NCBI GenBank assembly: GCA_037138595.1
Contig: JBAXIB010000003.1
Span: 1-64,000 of the forward strand
DNA: 64,000 bases
Direction: 5' to 3'
DNA from: UBA4742 sp037138595
GTDB lineage: Bacteria; Actinomycetota; Acidimicrobiia; Acidimicrobiales; Acidimicrobilacustridaceae
The translations under genes and the position numbers were made by a program. Below, piece after piece: positions 33,706 to 42,563 of the stretch (its first letter is position 1; each line of letters starts with the position of its first letter). The notes under the pieces are model-generated. The model worked only from the letters and a program-made list of their open reading frames with translations. It had not been told where the DNA came from and made no database searches.

Positions 33706-33711
33706 TACTCT
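33706..33711 (+). promoter_or_regulatory. Probable -10 element TACTCT of ychF
   Basis: TACTCT is 10 bases before ATG 33722, with no Shine-Dalgarno. The transcript would have at most a few leader bases. Confidence 0.35.
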
Positions 33712-33721
33712 GACCACCCTG

Positions 33722-34798
33722 ATGGAACGCTTCGGGTTCGTCGGCCTCCCAAATGCCGGCAAGTCATCGTTGTACAACGCGTTGTCGGGAGGTGCCGCGC
33801 TTGCGGCGCCCTATCCGTTTGCGACCAAGGATCCGAACGTTGGCATGGCCAAAGTGCCCGACGATCGACTTGATCGCCTCGCCATAATGAGCGCGACCAA
33901 AGTGAAGGTTCCTGCCAGTGTGCAATTTGTCGACATCGGTGGTTTGGTCGAGGGAGCCAGTACCGGTGAAGGATTAGGCAACAAGTTTTTGGCCAATATC
34001 CGCGAGTCGGATGCGATTGTTTTCGTGTTGCGGGCGTTCGAGGATGATGACGTCACGGGCCCATCTGATCCGCTTGAACATCTTCGGATTGTCGAAACAG
34101 AAATCACGCTGGCCGATCTCGAAACGGTTGAGCGCCAAATTGAAAAGCGCCGCAAAGCAGCGAAACAGGACAAATCAATAGCCGAGGAGGTTGTTGCGCT
34201 GGGCGCGGCATTGGTATACCTCGCTGAGGGCACCCCGATATACCGCAGCGAACTGCCAGCGTCTGACCGCGAACTAATCCAGCCCTATTTTTTGTTGACC
34301 AATAAACCCGTGCTGGCGATCGTCAACATTGGCGAGGGTGACCTTGACCGCATCGATGAACTTGTTGCGCCAGTGTTGGCCGAATTCGGTGGGCACGGAG
34401 AAGTGATCGGCATGTGCGTGCAACTCGAAGCCGAGGCCGGCCAACTTGAACCTGACGAGCGAGCTGAGATGCTTGAAGGTCTTGGTCTCGGCGAAGGTGC
34501 ATTGCCGCGGTTCCTCAACACCGCATATCGCATGTTGGGCTTGCGCACATTTTTCACCACTGGCGAAAAAGAAACTCGGGCTTGGACATTTCGTGCCGGA
34601 TCGAAAGCGCCAAAGTGTGCGGGGGTTATCCACGGTGATTTTGAGCGAGGTTTCATCCGCGCCGAAGTCATCCACTGGGATGAACTGCTTGACATCGGTT
34701 CATGGTCGAAGGCGCGCGACGTTGGCAAATTGCGAGTTGAAGGCAAAGATTACGAAGTCGCTGACGGCGATGTCATGGAATTTCGTTTCAACGTCTAG
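33722..34798 (+). CDS. ychF: Redox-regulated ribosome-binding ATPase YchF (OLA1 family)
   Basis: This 358-residue P-loop protein has G1 GLPNAGKSS, switch 2 region VDIGGLVEGAS, and the altered specificity motif in VNIGEGD (N..E in place of NKxD), which fits ATP preference. The C-terminal TGS domain includes FFTTGEKETRAWT and DYEVADGDVMEFRFNV. It binds ribosomes and takes part in stress responses in other bacteria. The gene is divergent from bL37. Confidence 0.96.
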   Translation: MERFGFVGLPNAGKSSLYNALSGGAALAAPYPFATKDPNVGMAKVPDDRLDRLAIMSATKVKVPASVQFVDIGGLVEGASTGEGLGNKFLANIRESDAIVFVLRAFEDDDVTGPSDPLEHLRIVETEITLADLETVERQIEKRRKAAKQDKSIAEEVVALGAALVYLAEGTPIYRSELPASDRELIQPYFLLTNKPVLAIVNIGEGDLDRIDELVAPVLAEFGGHGEVIGMCVQLEAEAGQLEPDERAEMLEGLGLGEGALPRFLNTAYRMLGLRTFFTTGEKETRAWTFRAGSKAPKCAGVIHGDFERGFIRAEVIHWDELLDIGSWSKARDVGKLRVEGKDYEVADGDVMEFRFNV

Positions 34799-34832
34799 TG
34801 CTGTTGCACACCACATGTTGTTCTGCCGGTGA

Positions 34833-35207
34833 ATGGCCCGGCACGATGTATACCTCTCGGAGGCGGCATTGCCCTGGTTGGTTCACGACGGAAAAGTCCT
34901 GGCCTCGGTTGAGCTCGCCGACTCTGTCGGAACTCGATCGCGTGGGCTGTTAGGTCGTGACCACATCGAAGGCGCGATGGTGCTTGAACCAGCTCGATCG
35001 GTGCATACGATTCGAATGAAGTTTGCTATTGACGTCGCGTTTTTAAGCGGTGACCGCCGGGTATTGTCGATAGTCACCATGAAGCCAAATCGAATCGGTC
35101 GACCACGGTGGTTTTCGCGGTCAGTGATTGAGGCAGAGGCGGGATCGTTTGCGCGCTGGGAGATCGGCGTTGGTGACCAACTCGAGATACGGGGTGGCGA
35201 TGAGTGA
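34833..35207 (+). CDS. DUF192 family protein
   Basis: This 124-residue protein has the DUF192 pattern SRGLLGRDHIEGAMVLEPARSVHTIRM, then IDVAFLSGDRRVL. The family is a small beta fold of unknown role, sometimes secreted; no signal peptide is seen here. Its last 8 bases overlap the rsmI start, so the two are translationally coupled. Confidence 0.82.
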   Translation: MARHDVYLSEAALPWLVHDGKVLASVELADSVGTRSRGLLGRDHIEGAMVLEPARSVHTIRMKFAIDVAFLSGDRRVLSIVTMKPNRIGRPRWFSRSVIEAEAGSFARWEIGVGDQLEIRGGDE

Positions 35208-36072
35208 CAGGGCGAATGACTCATCTGTCGTTCTCGGTTCGTCGACTGGGGGTGTCTTAGTCTTGGTTGCGACCCCAATTGGAAATCTCGGTGACCTTTC
35301 GCCGCGCGCGATTTCTGAGCTTGGCCGGGCTGATGCAATTGCCTGTGAAGACACTCGCCGAACGGGGCGACTCTTGGCCCACATTGGCATTGACCGACCG
35401 CGATTATTGGTGGTGAATGACCACACCGAGGAATCCTCAGTTGCGGAGATTCTCAGTCGCCTTAGCCAGGGTGAGCGAATTGCCGTAGTAACCGACGCGG
35501 GGATGCCGGGCATATCTGATCCCGGGGAGCGTTTGGTGGCGGCCGCGTCGGCGGCTGCCTTCAGGGTCGAAGTGATCCCCGGACCTTCTGCGGTCGTCAG
35601 CGGATTAGTAGCAAGTGGCCTACCAACTGGACGGTTTGTTTTCGAGGGGTTCCTGCCTCGAAAGGGTTCTGGCCGGGCTGAACGGCTCGTCGAACTCGTG
35701 GGCGAGCGCCGAACGATGGTGTTGTATGAGGCGCCGCATCGCCTGGAACGCACCATGACCGACTTGGCCTCGGCGCTCGGCCCGGATCGGCGGGTGGTGT
35801 TGGCCCGCGAGTTGACGAAACTTCATGAGCAAATCTGGCGAGGCACGCTGGACGAAGCGGTCACGATGTGTGGCGAAATTGCCCCACGCGGCGAATATGT
35901 CGTCGTCGTCGATGGCGCGCCAACTCCGCTAGACGCGACTGATGGCGAACTTGAGGATGCCGTCGAGGCCGAAATCGCCGCAGGCCGTTCAACTCGGGAT
36001 GCTATCGCCGTGGTGGCAGGGCGATTCGGGGTGGCAAAGCGCCGGGTATACGACTTGGCTACCCGGCAGTAA
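35200..36072 (+). CDS. rsmI: 16S rRNA (cytidine1402-2'-O)-methyltransferase
   Basis: This 290-residue tetrapyrrole-methylase-fold enzyme methylates C1402 in the ribosomal decoding site. It has LVATPIGNLGDLSPRA, CEDTRRTGRLL, VTDAGMPGISDPG and FEGFLPRKGSGR, all classical RsmI motifs. ATG 35200 with GGGGTGG upstream fits the family N-terminus better than the in-frame start at 35128. Confidence 0.95.
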   Translation: MSDRANDSSVVLGSSTGGVLVLVATPIGNLGDLSPRAISELGRADAIACEDTRRTGRLLAHIGIDRPRLLVVNDHTEESSVAEILSRLSQGERIAVVTDAGMPGISDPGERLVAAASAAAFRVEVIPGPSAVVSGLVASGLPTGRFVFEGFLPRKGSGRAERLVELVGERRTMVLYEAPHRLERTMTDLASALGPDRRVVLARELTKLHEQIWRGTLDEAVTMCGEIAPRGEYVVVVDGAPTPLDATDGELEDAVEAEIAAGRSTRDAIAVVAGRFGVAKRRVYDLATRQ

Positions 36073-36096
36073 CGGCAAACTGTCATACCCCCTCCT

Positions 36097-36102
36097 TAGG
36101 GT
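36097..36102 (+). promoter_or_regulatory. -10 element TAGGGT, leaderless promoter of rmuC
   Basis: TAGGGT is 6 bases before ATG 36109 and there is no convincing Shine-Dalgarno. Confidence 0.45.
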
Positions 36103-36108
36103 TATGGC

Positions 36109-37254
36109 ATGGACATTTTCCTTCTAGTCATCGTTTTGGTCGCCGGCGTAGCGACAGGCATTTCGCTTCTGACGATCCGGGGTCGCCGCGTTGCCGCACC
36201 GGTGGATCAAACCCAGCAAATCGTCGAACTTGTATTGGCATTGGCGGGCGAAAAGCTTGCCGATCACGCGGCGGCAGTTGACCAACAGGCGCATCTACGC
36301 GGCGTCACCATCGATCAGCAAGTTGCGACTATGACAAGCGAACTGACTCGTGTTGGCGACCTCGTCACGACATTGCAGCGCGACCGGGCGCTTCAACACG
36401 GCGAGATAACGGCGCGACTTACCGAGACCGCCCGTCAAAGTCATGACTTGGGCGAGACCACTCAAAGTCTTCGTCAAGCGCTTGCGAGCCCAAAATCACG
36501 GGGGCAATGGGGCGAGCGCATGGCCGACGATGTGCTTCGCGCCGCAGGCCTTGTCGAAGGCGTGAATTACCGGCGGCAAAAAGCGGTACCAGGCGGCAGC
36601 ATCCCTGATGTGACTTTCTTGTTGCCTGGCGATCGGGTATTGCACATGGATGTGAAGTTTCCGATTGATAACTATGTGCGCTCGATTGAGGCCGAATCTC
36701 CGGCCGAGGCTGATGTGGCGACGGCATCATTTTTGCGTGATGTGCGCCAACGCATCAAAGAAGTCACGACTCGGGCTTACATCGATCCCGAGACAACCCT
36801 TGACGAGGTGTTGCTATTCATTCCCAATGAGAGCGTCTATTCGTTCATTCATCAGCATGATCCGGGCATGATCGACAAGGCGCTTGCTCAACGGGTGGTG
36901 TTGTGCTCTCCGTTCACCTTGTTTGCGGTGCTGGCAGTGATCCGCCAATCCACGGACCAACATCAAATTGCGCGCACGGGAGACGAAATTCTCGAGTGCT
37001 TGACTGGTTTCACCACCCAGTGGTCGAATTTCTCTGACCAACTCGACATGGTTGCGAAGCGTTTCGACTCCGCACAGAAAGCGTTTGACGACCTCGCCGG
37101 AACTCGTCGGCGGGCGCTGCAGCGCAAGGTCGATGCAGTCGACGAGCTGCGAACCCGCCGCGGCCTGCCTGATCGCATCGAACCAGCAACCGAGTCCGAT
37201 GACCTGAAGTCGAACACAGCTCACGCGGTGCTCAAATCGGTTGGTACGGCCTAG
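36109..37254 (+). CDS. rmuC: DNA recombination protein RmuC
   Basis: This 381-residue protein has an N-terminal TM anchor (about 2-24), a coiled-coil stretch (about 40-125) and the RmuC nuclease-like core: SRGQWGERMADDVLRAAGL, IPDVTFLLPGDRVLHMDVKFP and PNESVYSFIHQHDPGM. The Asp-x-Lys in MDVKFP suggests a PD-(D/E)xK-type site. It limits inversions in E. coli. The metG start lies 50 bases downstream. Confidence 0.93.
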   Translation: MDIFLLVIVLVAGVATGISLLTIRGRRVAAPVDQTQQIVELVLALAGEKLADHAAAVDQQAHLRGVTIDQQVATMTSELTRVGDLVTTLQRDRALQHGEITARLTETARQSHDLGETTQSLRQALASPKSRGQWGERMADDVLRAAGLVEGVNYRRQKAVPGGSIPDVTFLLPGDRVLHMDVKFPIDNYVRSIEAESPAEADVATASFLRDVRQRIKEVTTRAYIDPETTLDEVLLFIPNESVYSFIHQHDPGMIDKALAQRVVLCSPFTLFAVLAVIRQSTDQHQIARTGDEILECLTGFTTQWSNFSDQLDMVAKRFDSAQKAFDDLAGTRRRALQRKVDAVDELRTRRGLPDRIEPATESDDLKSNTAHAVLKSVGTA

Positions 37255-37290
37255 TAATCCTCGGAGGCCAACGCATTGGACCGACCTCGG

Positions 37291-37296
37291 TAGAGT
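37291..37296 (+). promoter_or_regulatory. -10 element TAGAGT, leaderless promoter of metG
   Basis: TAGAGT is 7 bases before GTG 37304, the start that matches the MetRS N-terminus. No Shine-Dalgarno. Confidence 0.5.
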
Positions 37297-37303
37297 TTCC
37301 CCT

Positions 37304-38818
37304 GTGCCTCGCTTTTATGTGACGACTCCGATCTATTACGTCAACGATGTTCCCCACATCGGCCACGCCTACTCGACGGTCGCCGCCGATGCGCTGGCAC
37401 GCTGGCATCGTCTAATAGGTGATGACACCTTTTTTCTGACTGGAACCGACGAACACGGACTCAAAGTGCAACGGGCCGCTGAAGCCAATCAGCTCAGCCC
37501 TCAGGAGCACGCTGACCAAACGAGCGCGCGTTTTCGCGAGGTCTGGGATCTCCTCGGCATCAGTTATGACGATTACATCCGAACCACTGAAGCGCGTCAT
37601 GCCAAGTCGGTGCAGGCATTTCTGCAGGCGGTCTATGACAATGGTTGGATCTACCGTGATACCTACAGCGGGCTGTATTGCGTTGCGTGTGAGGCGTATT
37701 ACACCGAGGCCGATCTAGTCGATGGGGCGAACTGCCCGATTCATCAGCGACAAGTGGAGCACCTCGAAGAAGACAATTGGTTCTTCAAGCTCTCGGCATT
37801 TGAACAGCCATTGCTCGATTGGTACGCCGCGAATCCTGATGCGGTAGCTCCTGCAGGAAAACGAAATGAGGCGCTCGGCATCATTCGGCAGGGACTGGCT
37901 GATATTTCGATTACTCGTACGTCGATCGATTGGGGCATTCCCGTCCCGTGGGATCCAGACCATGTCTTTTACGTTTGGTATGACGCGCTGATCAACTACG
38001 TCACCGCTATCGGTTTTGGCGAAGATCCTGAGCGATTCGAGGACTGGTGGCCGGCGGTTCACCACGTCATTGGTAAAGACATCTTGCGCTTTCATTGCGT
38101 GTATTGGCCCGCGATGTTGATGGCGGCAGGAATTGATCCGCCCAAGCATGTCCAAGTTCACGGCTTTTTATTGGTCGGTGGCGAAAAGATGAGCAAGACC
38201 GGTCTCAACCAAATCTTTCCGGCCGAACTCGTGGCCGACTTTGGCGTAGATGGTTTCCGGTATCACTTCTTGCGTGACGTTCCCTTTGGACCTGACGGTG
38301 ATTTTTCCTACGAAGCAATGGTGACTCGATTTAATGCCGATTTGGCGAACAACCTCGGCAATCTTCTATCGAGAGTCGCAACGGTGGTGGCGAAAGGTTG
38401 CGGTGGGGTAGGGCCAGCGCCGCAGATTGATAGCCCCTTGGCGTCAATCGCCGCTGAGGTTTACTCGTCGGCGGCAGCGGCATGGCTCTCGGTGCAGCCA
38501 TCGGTAGCCCTCGAGGCAACGTGGCGACTGATCCGTGAGACAAACGCGTACCTCGAAACGACCGAGCCTTGGAAAGCTGAGCCGGGCCCCGTCCTTGATT
38601 CGATTATGGGCGACGCACTCGAAGCGCTTCGGATCGTTACCATTTTGGCTACCCCAGCGATGCCATCGACGTGTGATGAAATTTGGCGCCGTATCGGTCT
38701 GCCCGGGTCTCCAGCCGACCAACGATTGCCGGCTGCGGCTGCTTGGGGTGGGTATCCCGGTGGCTTGACAGTAGAAAAGGGCGCGCCTTTGTTCCCGCGC
38801 ATGCGTGTCGAGTCCTGA
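37304..38818 (+). CDS. metG: Methionyl-tRNA synthetase
   Basis: This 504-residue class I synthetase charges initiator and elongator tRNA-Met. It starts MPRFYVTTPIYYVNDVPHIGHAYS, which contains the HIGH motif, and has the KMSKS loop as GEKMSKTG. The connective peptide has Cys residues in YCVACEAYYTEADL and GANCPIH. There is no C-terminal tRNA-binding domain, as in the short actinobacterial type. tatD starts one base after its stop. Confidence 0.97.
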   Translation: MPRFYVTTPIYYVNDVPHIGHAYSTVAADALARWHRLIGDDTFFLTGTDEHGLKVQRAAEANQLSPQEHADQTSARFREVWDLLGISYDDYIRTTEARHAKSVQAFLQAVYDNGWIYRDTYSGLYCVACEAYYTEADLVDGANCPIHQRQVEHLEEDNWFFKLSAFEQPLLDWYAANPDAVAPAGKRNEALGIIRQGLADISITRTSIDWGIPVPWDPDHVFYVWYDALINYVTAIGFGEDPERFEDWWPAVHHVIGKDILRFHCVYWPAMLMAAGIDPPKHVQVHGFLLVGGEKMSKTGLNQIFPAELVADFGVDGFRYHFLRDVPFGPDGDFSYEAMVTRFNADLANNLGNLLSRVATVVAKGCGGVGPAPQIDSPLASIAAEVYSSAAAAWLSVQPSVALEATWRLIRETNAYLETTEPWKAEPGPVLDSIMGDALEALRIVTILATPAMPSTCDEIWRRIGLPGSPADQRLPAAAAWGGYPGGLTVEKGAPLFPRMRVES

Positions 38819-38819
38819 C

Positions 38820-39578
38820 ATGACTGAATTGATTTCCTGGGTAGATAACCACTGTCATCTGCCGGCCGGACAAGAAGGCTTCGACTTGGTTCGACAAGCC
38901 CAAGCTGCCGGCGTCGAGCGCATGATCACTGTCGGAACCGACGCCGCGACTTCGCGTGAAGCGATCGCTGTCGCGTCGGCATGCGAAGGCGTATGGTCGA
39001 CCGTGGGGGTGCATCCTCACGATGCCACCGAAGGCATCGACGGAATCGTCGACCTGCTCGACCAGCCAACGGTTGTTGCGGTAGGTGAGTGCGGCCTTGA
39101 CTACTTCTATGACGGTTCGCCCCGCGATCAGCAGCGTGAAGTATTTGCCCAGCACATCGCGTTAGCTCTTGCCCACGACCTTGCACTGGTGATTCACACT
39201 CGAGATGCATGGGATGACACATTCGATATTCTGGCCGCAAACGGTGTGCCGCCTCGAACGGTGTTTCACTGTTTCACTGGTGGGCCTGACCAGGCGCGTC
39301 GGGGTCTTGATCTCGGTATCTCGTTGTCGTTCAGTGGGATTGTGACTTTCAAAAATGCTGATGAGCTGCGGGACGCGGTTCGCATCTGTCCACTCGATCG
39401 TTTGCTCGTCGAGACTGACTCACCGTTCCTGACTCCGGTACCCCATCGGGGCGAGCCGAATCGCCCGGCATTGGTTTCGCTGGTGGGAATCGCAGTAGCA
39501 AACGTCAAGGGCGTTGATGTCGAAACGGTGGCGGCCGCGAGTTCGGCTACTGCTGAGGCGCTCTATCGCCTCCCTTGA
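38820..39578 (+). CDS. tatD: TatD-family metal-dependent DNase
   Basis: This 252-residue TIM-barrel hydrolase has the metal ligands in VDNHCHLPA, a Glu in GECGLDYFYD, and His in VIHTRDAW and FHCFTGG. The final Asp is in LVETDSPFLTPVP. ATG 38820 is one base after the metG stop; an in-frame GTG at 38805 would overlap metG. It is part of a metG-tatD unit, a frequent pairing in bacteria, with rsmA nearby downstream. Confidence 0.95.
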   Translation: MTELISWVDNHCHLPAGQEGFDLVRQAQAAGVERMITVGTDAATSREAIAVASACEGVWSTVGVHPHDATEGIDGIVDLLDQPTVVAVGECGLDYFYDGSPRDQQREVFAQHIALALAHDLALVIHTRDAWDDTFDILAANGVPPRTVFHCFTGGPDQARRGLDLGISLSFSGIVTFKNADELRDAVRICPLDRLLVETDSPFLTPVPHRGEPNRPALVSLVGIAVANVKGVDVETVAAASSATAEALYRLP

Positions 39579-39711
39579 TCCAAAAAACGCGCGTGTGGTC
39601 CGAGGTCACCTCGGTCGCGGCTGAGCCGTAATTCAGCGAAATTTGCAGCAATTCTTAAGAAATTGTCCGGACCGTTTTCGCAGGTGAATGCTGGTTTTCT
39701 CAAGTCATTCC

Positions 39712-39740
39712 CGTTACGGAGGTTGCGATCACGTTACGGA
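39712..39740. promoter_or_regulatory. Direct repeat CGTTACGGA spaced 20 bp, upstream of the Rpf-like gene
   Basis: CGTTACGGA occurs exactly at 39712-39720 and 39732-39740, two helical turns apart. TAGGTT at 39747-39752 follows as a possible -10. The placement suits a response regulator bound as a tandem dimer. The GTTAC core recalls MtrA-type sites, but this is only a resemblance. Confidence 0.5.
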
Positions 39741-39792
39741 ATTTCCTAGGTTGTCATCTTCACCGGTCCTGGGCACAAAGGGAGGACTCCGC

Positions 39793-40455
39793 GTGGATGA
39801 CCTCGTGGCGCGTCGCCGACGGGCTTGGTTTTTCGCAATCACGATGGTGTCGGTCGGCCTTTTGATGTTGGCTGCCTTGCTTCCCTCCTCGGCCCAATCG
39901 ATCCATCTCGATCAAGCCAATGCCGACGAGGCTGGGCCCGCAGCCGCGGCGTTCGATGCTTCGGTGTCAGGCGATGCACCTGCTGCGGTTGCGTCGACCG
40001 AACCCGCTCCTTCGACGACGGCGCTTGACCCGTTGACCGCCAGCGATGTCGGAGTCACTACCACCACAACTCATTTAGCCAAATCATTGGCAACCCCCGC
40101 GCCTCCTACAACGAAGGTTCCAGCCAAGACGACGGTGAAGGTCACGGTTACCTCGCCAGCTCCAGTCACGACGGTTGTGACCTCACCGCCACGCTCGGCG
40201 GCAATATCTGACGTGTTGGCATGCCTGCGAAACCGCGAGTCTCACGGCGTTTACACCCTGGTGTCATCGAGTGGCGTCTATCGGGGTGCCTACATGTTCA
40301 CCCAAGGGGCATGGGACAGCACCGCAAACCATGCCGGCCGCAGCGACCTTGTCGGCCAACTCGCGAACCAAGTTGCGCCGTCGGATCAAGATGCCCTCGC
40401 CGCTGACCTTTATCTTTGGCAGGGGTCGGCCCCCTGGGGCGGGGCCTGCGGATAA
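39793..40455 (+). CDS. Resuscitation-promoting-factor-like transglycosylase domain protein
   Basis: This 220-residue protein starts at GTG 39793 behind a strong GGGAGG (about 39780-39785). It has one N-terminal TM or signal segment (about 10-30) and a long Ala/Thr/Pro linker. The C-terminal 80-residue lysozyme-fold domain begins ISDVLACLRNRESHG with Glu149 as the expected catalytic acid, and ends GSAPWGGACG. It should cut peptidoglycan outside the cell. The 214 bases before it hold the direct repeat and a CCGAG/CTCGG hairpin (39599-39613) just after tatD. Confidence 0.85.
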   Translation: MDDLVARRRRAWFFAITMVSVGLLMLAALLPSSAQSIHLDQANADEAGPAAAAFDASVSGDAPAAVASTEPAPSTTALDPLTASDVGVTTTTTHLAKSLATPAPPTTKVPAKTTVKVTVTSPAPVTTVVTSPPRSAAISDVLACLRNRESHGVYTLVSSSGVYRGAYMFTQGAWDSTANHAGRSDLVGQLANQVAPSDQDALAADLYLWQGSAPWGGACG

Positions 40456-40567
40456 ACGCCTGTCGTCACTGAGTTGCTCGTTGCCGCGGGCCTGCGTGCG
40501 GGCGGGACAAGCCACCGTCTACTGTGCGATTGCCAAATGTGGTTGCCAAGTGAGGCAAGCTACCTAG

Positions 40568-41386
40568 GTGACTCAGACCCGACGCAAGGCGATTGAACTT
40601 CTCGATCGCCACGGTCTCACTCCGAGTCGAGCACTCGGCCAGAACTTCCTGGTGGATCCGAACACCGTGCGACGGATCGTCCGACTCGCCGATGTTGGCG
40701 AGGACGACGGTGTCATTGAAATCGGCGCTGGACTCGGTGCGCTCACGGTCGCATTGGCCGAAACCGGTGCCAACGTAACCGCTATCGAAATCGATCGTTA
40801 TCTCTTGCCGGTGCTGCGAGAGGTCACCGATGGGATGGCCATCGACGTGATTGAAGGCGACGCGATGGCCCTCGATTGGTCCATGGTGTTGAGCGGCCGC
40901 GAATCCTGGTCGCTGATCGCGAATCTGCCCTACAACATCGCGACACCATTGGTCTGCGATGTGCTTGATCAAGTCCCGAAAGTGAAACGGCTCTTTGTCA
41001 TGGTTCAGCGTGAGGTAGGTGAGCGGCTTGCTGCGGGCCCAGGTGAAGTCGCCTATGGGATTCCGTCGGTAAAAGTCTCCTATTGGGCGACCGCCCGAAT
41101 CGTCGGTCGAGTTCCGCCAACGGTTTTCTTACCTCAGCCCAAGGTGGAGTCGGCACTCGTTCGCATCGACCGTCGAGCGACTCCCGCGGTCAATTCGGAT
41201 CCCGACGTGCTTTTTGGCCTTGTGCGCCAAGCATTCGGTCAACGCCGAAAGATGCTTCGTCGGTCGCTCGCTGACAAAGTCTCGCCTGAGCAATTCGCGG
41301 TCGCCGGAGTTCGACCCGAAGCGCGGCCCGAAGAACTCGGGATCATTGAGTGGGGTCAGTTGACCGATGCGCTCACGAGGGTTTGA
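40568..41386 (+). CDS. rsmA: 16S rRNA (adenine1518/1519-N6)-dimethyltransferase
   Basis: This 272-residue KsgA enzyme dimethylates two adenosines near the 3' end of 16S rRNA. Motifs are ALGQNFLVD, IEIGAGLGALT, the SAM acidic AIEIDRYLL, and the catalytic NLPYNIATP. Start is GTG 40568. The gene ends 26 bases from the convergent ispE stop. Confidence 0.97.
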   Translation: MTQTRRKAIELLDRHGLTPSRALGQNFLVDPNTVRRIVRLADVGEDDGVIEIGAGLGALTVALAETGANVTAIEIDRYLLPVLREVTDGMAIDVIEGDAMALDWSMVLSGRESWSLIANLPYNIATPLVCDVLDQVPKVKRLFVMVQREVGERLAAGPGEVAYGIPSVKVSYWATARIVGRVPPTVFLPQPKVESALVRIDRRATPAVNSDPDVLFGLVRQAFGQRRKMLRRSLADKVSPEQFAVAGVRPEARPEELGIIEWGQLTDALTRV

Positions 41387-41412
41387 GTAGGTCGGGAAAA
41401 CCGAATCGAGTG

Positions 41413-42204
41413 TCAGAAGCGCGCCGGTGCGGCGCGAGTGACGATCCGACCGGGCCCGGGAAATGCCCCTTGGACAAACCATGTGGATCCGCTTCCCGCT
41501 AGCCGCGGGGTCTGGCCGGTGGCGTTGCCGAGGGAATCTCGCCATTCGGTGAGTCGAGGTTCGGTGGCGAGCGCGGCCGTTTCAAGATCATTGCTTCCTG
41601 GTCCGGTAGGCCCGCCAAGGCGATCCCAGGTTCGATAGACCTCGGCCGATGAACACCCAAATGGGCACAACGCCAACGTGAATTCCATTGCCGCGAAGGT
41701 AAGGGGCTCCACGATTTCGCCAATTCCCTGAACTCGAGCACGACCGCCACTGAGGCAAAATGCCACGTCGGCACCGATGCGAGCGGCCTCGTTGAGGTCG
41801 CGGCAGTCACCCCAGTGAAGGATTGCCGCCGCATTGGATGAACCGCCGCCGAGTCCGGCCCCAGCGGGAATTGCCTTGATGAGGCGGACATCGGCCCGAC
41901 GGTGGATCAGTTGCAGGGCCTTGGTCACCAAATTGTCTTCAGCTGACCCGACGTCGATCGCTTGGCCGGTTTCACGGTCGCTCACCGTGATCGTGCTTCG
42001 CGACGCAGTGACGGCGACGTCACTGACCGATGAATCGAGGTCGGCGTCGACGATATTGGTGAGTTCAAGTCGATCAGCGAGTTCAAGGCTGACCATCTCG
42101 GCGTCAATGAAGTGGTACCCGTCGTCACGACGACCAGTGATATGTAGCGACAAGGTGAGCTTGGCGGGAGCAGCGAGGGTGATCGCGGGGATTTCGACCG
42201 TCAT
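41413..42204 (-). CDS. ispE: 4-diphosphocytidyl-2-C-methyl-D-erythritol kinase
   Basis: This 263-residue GHMP kinase acts in the MEP isoprenoid pathway. It has APAKLTLSLHITGRRDDGYH at residues 12-31, the ATP loop PAGAGLGGGSSNAAA, and the C-terminal GSGSTWFVQG. IspE usually follows rsmA on the same strand in actinobacteria; here it is convergent with it, so the order has been rearranged. Confidence 0.94.
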   Translation of the reverse strand: MTVEIPAITLAAPAKLTLSLHITGRRDDGYHFIDAEMVSLELADRLELTNIVDADLDSSVSDVAVTASRSTITVSDRETGQAIDVGSAEDNLVTKALQLIHRRADVRLIKAIPAGAGLGGGSSNAAAILHWGDCRDLNEAARIGADVAFCLSGGRARVQGIGEIVEPLTFAAMEFTLALCPFGCSSAEVYRTWDRLGGPTGPGSNDLETAALATEPRLTEWRDSLGNATGQTPRLAGSGSTWFVQGAFPGPGRIVTRAAPARF

Positions 42205-42296
42205 GAACTACTCAGGCTAGAGCGTGGGAACCCGAAATCGAATCCACCAAGTCGGCGGTGGAACCTGAGAACTGAGGCGCGTCACTTGAAGCTAGG

Positions 42297-42363
42297 GCCG
42301 GAAAGCATCAAAGGAGCAATGACGTAGAAGTAGTGAGCGAGCGCGCTCGGGTTACTTTCCGGC
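42297..42363. other. Structured region downstream of bS22
   Basis: GCCGGAAAG (42297-42305) and CTTTCCGGC (42355-42363) form a perfect 9-bp inverted repeat; the second arm overlaps the last codons of bS22. A self-complementary CGAGCGCGCTCG lies between them. On the other strand AACCCGA (from about 42229) could pair with TCGGGTT (42347-42353). This could be a 3' UTR structure or a small RNA; no known family fits. Confidence 0.4.
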
Positions 42364-42453
42364 AGCGCGGCGCTGGAAGCGCGTGCGCTTCAGCATCTTC
42401 TTGTGCTTCTTCTTTCGCATGCGCTTACGGCGCTTCTTGATCAGTGAACCCAT
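42352..42453 (-). CDS. Ribosomal protein bS22 (AURKAIP1/COX24 domain, 33 aa)
   Basis: ATG 42453 encodes 33 residues beginning MGSLIKKRRKRMRKKKHKK and ending RFQRRAAGK. This is almost the mycobacterial bS22 sequence, a small protein near the decoding region of the 30S subunit. The longer open frame up to 42759 would run through the tRNA and is rejected. There is no Shine-Dalgarno. Confidence 0.92.
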   Translation of the reverse strand: MGSLIKKRRKRMRKKKHKKMLKRTRFQRRAAGK

Positions 42454-42463
42454 GACGTCGGGC

Positions 42464-42493
42464 AATCTAGCGGTCAGGCCGCTTTGGTGCGAA
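42464..42493 (-). promoter_or_regulatory. Probable promoter of bS22
   Basis: On the minus strand, TTCGCA (42488-42493) and TAGATT (42464-42469) are 18 bases apart. TAGATT is 10 bases before ATG 42453, so the leader would be very short. Confidence 0.4.
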
Positions 42494-42563
42494 ACGAGCT
42501 CGAATTGGCTGGCTTCGCAGTGGGTGGTTAATGAGAAAAATGGAGCTGCCGATCGTGTTTTAG

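Noticed and set aside
39579..39792. c-di-AMP (ydaO) riboswitch before the Rpf-like gene
   Set aside because: Such riboswitches precede many actinobacterial rpf genes, but I cannot find the conserved core, and the distance from the likely transcription start (about 39759) to the GTG is too short.
42205..42351. SRP (4.5S) RNA gene
   Set aside because: AGGGCCGGAAAGCA resembles the SRP tip, but the 3' side lacks the conserved AGCAG context and the flanks do not form the expected long hairpin. Kept only as an unassigned structured region.
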